Program-made: the position numbers and the translations under genes
Notes under the pieces: model-generated
Told to the model about the DNA's origin: nothing
The model's database searches: none
Seen by the model: the letters and a program-made list of their open reading frames with translations, nothing else
Shown here: positions 50,201 through 59,200 of the stretch, one piece after another
Numbering within the stretch: the stretch's first letter is position 1
How the letters are laid out: each line of letters starts with the position of its first letter
From: Blastobasis lacticolella
Lineage: Eukaryota; Arthropoda; Insecta; Lepidoptera; Blastobasidae
DNA length: 64,000 bases
Assembly (NCBI GenBank): GCA_905147135.1
Contig: LR990039.1
Span: forward strand, 34,903,708-34,967,707
Direction: 5' to 3'

Positions 50201-53200
50201 GTCTAGTTTAAAATGACGCGCCCCACTACTTAGTTAGTTGATTTCGATGTGTGAGTGCAAATATTGATAACCACACTTCATCTGGGAGCCAATGAACGAC
50301 GCGTGCTCCTACGTTTGAATTTCACCGGCAACTGAATGACCAATTACAACGGCATTTGTATATGTATTGCGTCCATATTTTAATCTTGCTTGTGTGCGTT
50401 AATGCGATAGTGGGGCGCGTCATTTTAGATTAGACGAGCTCTGCCTCTCGACGAGTCTGATACCTTAACCGCTCGGCCACCACGTACCGAACCCTATTTG
50501 CTTTACATTATTATCTCCCCACGTCTCCAAGTTAGAAAACCCTCCATATATATAGCATTAGCTTTGGAACTCCAATACGAGTACACATCGGCCATTTCGG
50601 CGCGGCGTCGCGATCCGCGAGCCGTTTCCCCGCGAGATATTTATTACCCCGCCAGCCTGTTGGTGTGTTCGTAGTTGTAGCGCTGTCAACGCGGCCGGAT
50701 CTGTTTTACGTGTACTTTTCTCGTTGTATGAAATTGTTTAATACGATATTGCGGTTGCGGGAAGCGAAGTGAGGGAAAATATCGTGATGATACCTGCGAC
50801 TGAATGTGTAACCATGATTCAATGAGGTCAGACCGAAGTCGCTCCACTGTAATTATCTCATTTGTAATGGCGGACCACGGGCACTCGCGCCCGAGAGCAC
50901 AACAGGAAAATTAACGCCAAGATGTCTATGTAATGCACAACGTTCAATGACTATCTCCTAAGCGATCTCCACATTAATGGTGGGTCTGGTATACCTACCT
51001 GGTACGTTTTTCATACAAATTTTATGTCACCTTTCATGTACATTCCTTCAAGGGTTTGACGTTTTTGAGGGATTTTTGTGCAATTGGCCGTTAGTAAATG
51101 TATCCATTTGAGCGTGATGTGTATGTCTACTGGTTCATAGTATAAAACAAATGAAAACAACGCCAAGGCGGCGAATTGTGTTGTTTAATTTAACCACTTT
51201 ATTTTATATCGTTAAGCTCTAGGAAACTTAGGCTGAATAAAGTATAAACCATATTACAATTACTGTACACTCAAACCAATGGAAGAATGTTAAAAGAAAT
51301 GTGGTATGGGCGACGAACCACCTTCCTAAACAGAAAACACTGGTCTAATTTTTCGCCTAGGGAGGTCCTAGGAGTTCTGCCTCGAAAGCATTAAAGCCCG
51401 CCCGGGGTCAGGCTTTAGTAGCCTTTTACGACACGTCCGTACCTAGCCTTAAAAATAATCAACTAAAGCGACTTCTCTTACGATAATTTATGATGCCGTT
51501 AAGAAGTTTTTAAATGCCGCTCATATAAATATTAACTGCCGAAGTTGACGAGACCCGAGTAATTTATTCCGAAAACGTAGATATCACGAGTTACCCAAGT
51601 ACTGTTCGAGTAACTAGTGGACTTGGCGCGAATTTTCGCGTACACCAACTTTACCCATTTTTAACCCTTTTTTTCTTACTTATAAACCTTCCCACCGAAT
51701 CGCTCTATCTATTGTTGAAAACCACATTAAAATCCGTTGCGTAGTTTAAAAGATCTAAGCGTACATAGATACTTAGGGAGAGACGGCGGGAAGCCACTTT
51801 GTTTTATACTATGGTATATGTAGATACCTAGTACACAAAATGTAAGGTCTGTTTTACAAATTATAAACATGTCAACAGGCAACGAGATTCATAAATTAAA
51901 TTCTAGTCATTTTAAGGGTATGTTCCGGGTTTCCTACCGCACACCTTTGTTGACGAGTAGCCCGTTATTTCGACACAGTTGCATGCATCATGGTCACGGG
52001 ACGACCCATATGGGGGGGGGTAGGAAACCCGGAAAATACCCTTAAAATGTGTAATAATAACCGCGATAGTTTAAAAGATTATGTTAAATTCTAGTGTCAG
52101 TTATCGCGAAACCACTGTATGTTATTAATTCACATGCAAATGAACGTTTGTCGTCCATCAAATTACTAATGAAATTATCAAATACTTTTCAAATTCAAAT
52201 ATTCAATGGGGTTTAAACTTATTGGTACAGTTCGTTAATTATTTAAATAATTTATACATTGTAAAATGGTGTAAAACAAAGTCGTTTCCCGCAAAGTACG
52301 CGACGGGTTTTAATGCGGTTTTCAACAATAGATAAAGTGATGAAAAGGAAGGTTTATAAGCAACTTAAAAAGGGTAGATAGGGGTAGAGTAGATGTAGGG
52401 TAGGTGTACAGTAGAAAGACGAGAGCAGAGGAAATAAGAGGTGTTTGCCATACTGGCAAGCTAGTCATCAACGAAATTGCGGAGTGTGCTAACAGGTGCC
52501 GTGATCTCGTTGAGAAAGAGAATATGTGGACAATTTTGTAAATTTTTAGTGGGTAGAGCTGTCATTTTCAATGACAGAAGGTTACCACATAATCTTCTCC
52601 GTTTAGATATTCGTAAACGGATTTTCCTCACGTAAAAAAAGGTCTAGGATAGGGGCAGGGATAGAACGAAGAAGGGAAGAAGTCGCGCCGGGTCCACTAG
52701 CATATTGTAAAATGTACCCTTTTCTCAATAAGTGATCCCCTCTCTCCGGCTAGCCGATGTTGCAACTCCTAAGCACGTGTATATTAGTTGTCTGGCAGCT
52801 CGGGAAAGGCCGATGCGAGTGTGTCCCGCATTTTGATGATCAAATCTTACCAGTTTTGATAGGGTAAAAGGTAAAGGTAGGTGGTTGGCGGGTAATAAAT
52901 GTATTCCGGGACACCCTTTGAGGACGCGCGCCGCAGCGGCCGAGCGGTTGCGTACGTAAGTCGCAAGTATTCACCACGGCCACAATGCCAGGTCAGAATG
53001 TGTATTACTTTTCATATGGATACACGAGTCTAGTGAGACGAGAGATTTCGGAGAAGTAGGCACAGCGACAGTAAATTACTGCGATCGAGGGCGAGGTTGT
53101 TTCTAATTCTGGTTCCAATTAAGGTTATTCTTAGGCACTCCGAATTGACACAAAATTAACATTTACTGAGAGCTAGCTAGGGCACCAGGGAGTTCTGTTT

Positions 53201-56200
53201 AATTGAATTGAATAGTTAATGCTTTAAGTTCGAGGCTCATTGTCAGCGGTGGACGTCACAAGAAAATGGACCTTGTTGTCCGTTGTTGTTACTTAATTCA
53301 CACACTTAATTTATTTAAATGTCGAGGTAAATGTTATAAAATATTTCCATTTAGAAGCCCAGTTAGGTAAATTTTATTTCCATTACGTAGCTAGCTACGA
53401 ATTTTGGCTATTAAATTGGACGAAAGGGTTCGCAAGATTAAACTTCAAAATCGCTTGATACGGACGAGGCGGCCGAAGATGGAGCTGATGATGTTATTAC
53501 GATGCTCAGGGAGCACACAAATCTTCCAAAAATAAAGATAATAGATTGGTACCACGGCCGCATCGTCAGTTACAAGCGGAGTTGCAGCTATCTAGTAATA
53601 CGTACAGAGGGCTGGCTAAAAAACGGCATAATATTGCACGGGTAAGTTTCCTGGCAGTCACCTGTTGTAACAGTAGAGAGGACAGGTCTCCGCGAGCCGG
53701 CGCCCGCGCCACCAGCTCGGTCTCCTTGCGGATCACCCACTCGGTGAGCTCGCGCAGGGACAGCAGCAGCGCCGACCAGTGCTCCGCGTTGCTCTCCAGT
53801 TGGTTCCTAAGGGGAAGGGCAGGTTAGTTATCGACCATACAGCGCATATTCGGTTGCCTCGCAGGGCGCAAGCCTCAACTGAGGTCGCGAGGCGGTTATG
53901 TCATTTTGGAGGTATAAATATTTAGCATCATCACATCCCATAACAGTCCACTGCAGGATTTAGGGCCTCTCCCGCGAAAGGGTTGCTGGTTGGAGATCGC
54001 AGTGTTATAAATATAACAATGGAAAACGCTGCTGCCCATTTTCTAGCCTAGGAAGACTCTAGATCTTTTGCCTCGAAAACATTAGTCGCCATGTACGACA
54101 CCCACAAGTGCAAAGGGTTGGTGCTATGTTACACTGCCGGACACCACACGGCGAGTAAAATTTCTGTACGAGTCCAGCGAGCCCACCTTAAAGAAAATGG
54201 TGACTCACGGCCACTGCAAGTACGATCCATACATTTCAGCTTAATTAATGAAGCCGAATGGCGTACTATTGCGGCGTGGTCCCCTATTCACACCCGAGCT
54301 CCGATTAGTTCGAGGGCCGTTTACAATCAAAACAAGCAAGGCTCATCTAGATACGTCCGGCCCGGCCCGCCCGTCGATGGATCTTGGGAAATGTATTCCC
54401 GCAATAATGTAGTTTGTGCAGAAGGCAACCGAAATAGAGGCCGAATTTCTAAAAGGCTCAATTCTTGTGTACAACAAAGGAACCAAAAAAATGCAATTGA
54501 AAATATCAAATACGTTTTTCACCTTAACAGCACGAAAAAAGCTATATTTCTGTAGTATTTACTTTTCGTACTGGAGCGGTGAAAAGTTGTATGTTGTAAA
54601 AGAGCAATTTGTTATATCTAGTACAGTTATAAGACGATAGGATTCTGACGCCAACTCAAAAGTTTTGCCGCCAGGAATACTAATATTCTCCTCATAATAA
54701 CCCGGGAGAAATGTTACGTTTTGTCGAGTCTACCGAATGTCGCGTCGCGGGGAAATACCATTATAAATTTAAATAAGAAAATATTGTGGTTAGGCAGTCA
54801 TGTTATGAAGGTGTCTCCACATATTATAGTGAATATTCTCAGGATTAGCACCGCGGCGGGCGGCGGGCGGCGGGCGGCGGGCGGCGGGCGGCGGGCGGCG
54901 GGCGCGCTCACGCCGCATGCCCGTAAAGATAATTTTAATGTTCCTAATTTGAAAGGTATGCCGGATGGAGGAATTAGGGGTTATATGCTCTATAATATAA
55001 AGGCAGGTCCCATAAAGGCCGGGATTGCGCCCGCCCGCGCCCGCCCGCGCCCCGCGCGACCCGAGACGGTAATTCAAAAACTTGGCCGGGTATAAAGCCC
55101 GCGAAATAAGTACAATTGTCGAAATTTCGGCCGCAGCTCGACGCCCTAATATGTCTGTGCCGTGCCTCCGGATAAGGAATAGTGAGGAGAAAATCGCGGA
55201 GAAGTCGATTCGAGGGCGGCCGCCGCGCGGTTCGGCGTCTCCGCGGCCGAGGCTGCGCGGCGCGTCACTACGGATGACTCCATAAATCCGGAGCTCTCGT
55301 CGTTAGGGACAATTGCTGCAAATTTTACACTTGCACGACTTAGTGTAACTTGATTTAACCCCGCGGCCGCCGCGCCCTCGCGCCGCGCCGCCGCACCGCC
55401 GCCCTGCGACGACTTTTATATCTGACATTACGATGAGAGTTATTTAACTCACGTTTTATAGCTTTTATTTCGAGCGGTGTTATTATTCAGGACTCCCGAA
55501 ACCCACGTTGCAATAATTCCTTTAACAAATCGCTGATTGTCCAGATCGTGTGTAGTTTTTTAAACGGCTGTTTGCTACGCGAGCACTGTCTGCACACAGT
55601 ACTGTACACGAGATTGCATTGCACTAATGTATCAGGAACTACAACTTTATAGTGCGACTACGGCTTTGTGGTGGCCAAGTTTCGTTCAAGTTTGAACTCA
55701 ACAGCATTAACACAATGGACAGTGGACCACAAACACGGGCACAACACGGTCTACGTTCTATTGTAAATCTCGTCTTTGTGTCTATTCTTGACTTTTGCCA
55801 AGACAAGTTTGTTTCAGTTTCTTTGCAAACGAACAAAGCCGTCTTCGGAATGGCGGCTGAGATTAGCTTTTGAACGTGTAGTAGGAAGTAATCCGCTACA
55901 ATTGCGAGTGGTCCGGTGGGAGCGCAGCGCGTAGCAGCGAATTGCGTGTTGCCGATGGCTCGCGTAAACAGTGGCGCGGTTTTATTCGCGAGGAAATCAC
56001 TAAACAGGGCTTTTACGGCGACACGTATGCAAAACGGCTTTTATTGCGCCGCGCGGGCCGCCCCGCCCCCGACCGCCGGGCCCCCCGCCCCCGGCCGCCG
56101 CGACAACATTCATTGAATTAGGTGGAACGTTAAACACTACCGTACGATCAATTGCGTATCCTTGCGGCTTTGGATGGGAGCCACTGTTACGTTTTCTTGC

Positions 56201-59200
56201 TGGTTTTGGCGATTGTTGGTTGGTTCGTAGCGGATTTAAATATTTAGTTGGCCATTAGCTTTCGCAACCTCACAATTAGATTAATTAACTACCTTCGTCT
56301 GCGTAGACTTCGAAATAGGCAACTCACATTTTTACGCGTTTGTAAAAATTAGTTCATTTTCAATGCGACGAAAGACAAAACAAATATTACGCGTTTCAAA
56401 AGTAATTTGTGGAATCTAGATCGTTACTCTGAGACATAGGTAAGCTACAATACAACACTGTAAAATTTCACAAAATCTGTTAAGTAGTTTTTAGAGAGAT
56501 ACAGCGTGATACCGTGGGAACTACATGGAATTTAGGGATGAATGTGTTATTGTGTTATTCTGGGTCATAAGCTACAACATTGCCAAATTTCATCTAAATC
56601 CGTTCAGTAGTTTTTATGTGAACGAGTAACATACATCCGAAGATCCCAACAAACTATCGCAATAAAAACTTTAGTAGGATGTAGGTAGATATTGTATAAC
56701 ATCTAGGTAGTTCATGTTAGTCGTAGAAGAGAATTATTGTGATATTATGGGTGGGTAAAGGCAATAATTCCGTTTGCGGCGCGGGCGAGGTGGAACCGAG
56801 CGAAGTTCCACTGCGCGCGCGCTGGTCACGACGCACGACGGCGCGGGCCGGCTCCAAACCGCAGCGCGGTCGCCGGAGAGCGATCCGGATGTAACGGCCG
56901 AACCTCATTTGGAAATTTCGTGCACGCGCGGCTTCCGGCTATGCATCAAAGGCTGCCTTTTTGGCATTTCGGGGCGGAGCGCGGCGCTCGCCACCTTTGT
57001 GCGGGTTAATGCGGCCAGGCTCAAAGCGGGCACACGGCGGCTCGTGTCCACATCATTGTTTGCCATGCACCAAGCCCGCGTACCTACTCACTCCGACTGC
57101 GGGAGGGCGCCGCCGCGCGCTGCGTCGCAAATAATCACATAAATCATATTGAGGGCACTGCGTACAAAGACAAATTGCCGACATCAGGTCGCCGATAAAA
57201 GTATATTTTTCCAGAAGAAAACGCCAAGCTAATTGTGTGAAAAAATTACAGTGAGTGACACACGTCGGCGGCGGTGGGCGCGGGCGGGCGGAGGCGGGCG
57301 GAGGGGGGCGGGGCGGGCGGCGCGCGCGCCGCGGCCGGCGGATATTCGCCGCGGAGAGATTTATGACACCGTGTCGTTAAGTCGGAGTGATTAATTCACC
57401 CGCCGCCTGCGGCTCGGGCACGGGCCATTGCACGCGGCCGGTTTGTCGCATCACCACTTGCCTATTGAGCTCCAAAATAATGAGTAGCAGATCAAAGAAA
57501 GCTCGAGTAGGAGGCACCTGTTCGAGTACGCGCCGCCGCGGAGCTCGCGGCCCGCGCGGCGCGACGGCACGTAAACTTAATTTCCCCAGGATATTTATTG
57601 AGCCGTCACCGATCGCTCGCCCCGTCCCCGAACTGAGCGTTCCCGCTCGCCCGGTGGAAAAGGCAATCTTTCATCCAATAAATTGAAAGGTCCGTCGCAG
57701 GACTGCAGGCTAATAAGCATTAATAAAAGTTTAGCAGCAGGTGAGGTCAGGTATTGAAATGTAGCGTTGATAAATCGGGCCGGGGCCCTGGCGGGGCCCG
57801 CGGGCCGCGGCGCCGGCCGCCGCCTGGCCGCGATCGATCACCGGGAAGCAGCATGAATTGTAATTTCAATAGGAGCCAGCCAATCTGAATGGCAATCAGC
57901 CGCCAATTTACATGACTTATGACAACATTAGTGCTCGCGCCGCCCCGCGCCGCCCTCAGGGCCCGCGGCGCAGCCTCGTCCGGAAAATGTATTCCGACAA
58001 TGACAAAAAGTAAATTAGAATAAGTAGAAAAATACCAAAACCGAGCGGTATCAATTTCCCGAAAGACTTCGATAATTAAAATACCTGGAGCTAAGAGCTA
58101 AGCCCCAAACCAAATTGTGGACGAAACGCTAATATCTTTCTCATAATAAAATTCCGTTTTATAAAGTGAATTTCGCTGAAATAGTTACTTGAGCGCGGCG
58201 GGTAACGACAATTTCCGTATTTCATTTACTCACTTTGAATTTGCCCTCCGACGGGCGTCCGAATTTCGCGCGCAAATTTATTTTCTGATAGAAACCCTGC
58301 ATCCGTAATTTAGACTTCAAAGTGAATTATATCTAACGCTCTTTTAATTGACAGCCGTGGGGTGAATTTGTCCTTTCGCGAAGTAACGCTTGACTCGGAG
58401 CCGCCGCCGTCGCCGCCGTCGCCGTCGCCGCCGTCGCCGTCACCGCGAGGCGCTCGCCCGGCGCCGGCGGCCGGCGGTCGGCGAGCGCTCGCCCGAATCA
58501 ATAGGTTTTTCGCCGTTTCCTCGTAGGTATTTATTTATTGGACACGGCGCGAGGTGCGACGTTATGTTCTGCCATAAATAACGGCCAATGGGGCTTTTCT
58601 CGCCGTCGCAGAATAAAAACAGTTAATTTTTTAAATTCACACCTGGCTTTCGAGTAAACGAGAAAGGGGATTTAGGTTTTATTGTTAGTTTTGGGTTTTC
58701 ATTCTTTCAACAATATAATATTGTACATTCTAATTCATTTTATTATAACAAATAAATAATACGAGCAGGTTGCCGTAAGCTGTAAGCTTAATTATTACAC
58801 AAGTTCCAGGAAATGAGGTAATGCAGGTATCTAATTACTGACAACGTGAGAATCAATGTACCTCGTGCACAATTATTTTTGAGGAAAAGTGATAAAAGTC
58901 GAAGTCAAATATTTTTTATTCAAGTTTTGTTACACAAACACTTATGAATGTCAATACAAAAAAATACTTTGCCGGCAACGGTTTGTTTGGCCCGTTACTG
59001 TTGCGGTCAGAATAGCACCAACCCCTTACACTCATGGGTGTCGTGCAAGGCGAATAAGGTTTTCGAGGCAAAAGATCAAGCGTCTCCGTAGTCTGGAAAA
59101 TGGGCAGCAGCATTTTCCATTGTTATATTTCATCACTGCGATCTCCAACCAGACTGTCAAGCGTAGAGATCATGGCAATAACCTCCTTTTTCGTGAGAGA

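Larger units (their letters stand above)
47542..53661 (-). other. Dys intron, 6.1 kb, CpG-rich start and transposon-dense remainder
   Basis: 47640-48420 is CpG-rich. A tandem repeat is at 48763-48949. From 49100 to 52600 the DNA is mostly LINE tails, SINE A copies and MITEs. 52600-53650 shows no recognised repeat. Confidence 0.75.

Noticed and set aside
54091..54555. 154-codon plus-strand frame
   Set aside because: It starts inside a GAT-tailed repeat and continues into unrelated intron sequence. No domain is recognisable.
58385..58445. GCC/GTC repeat as a coding poly-acidic tract
   Set aside because: It is a simple-sequence run (Ser/Asp/Gly-rich in one frame, Arg-rich in the other) with no adjoining coding context.
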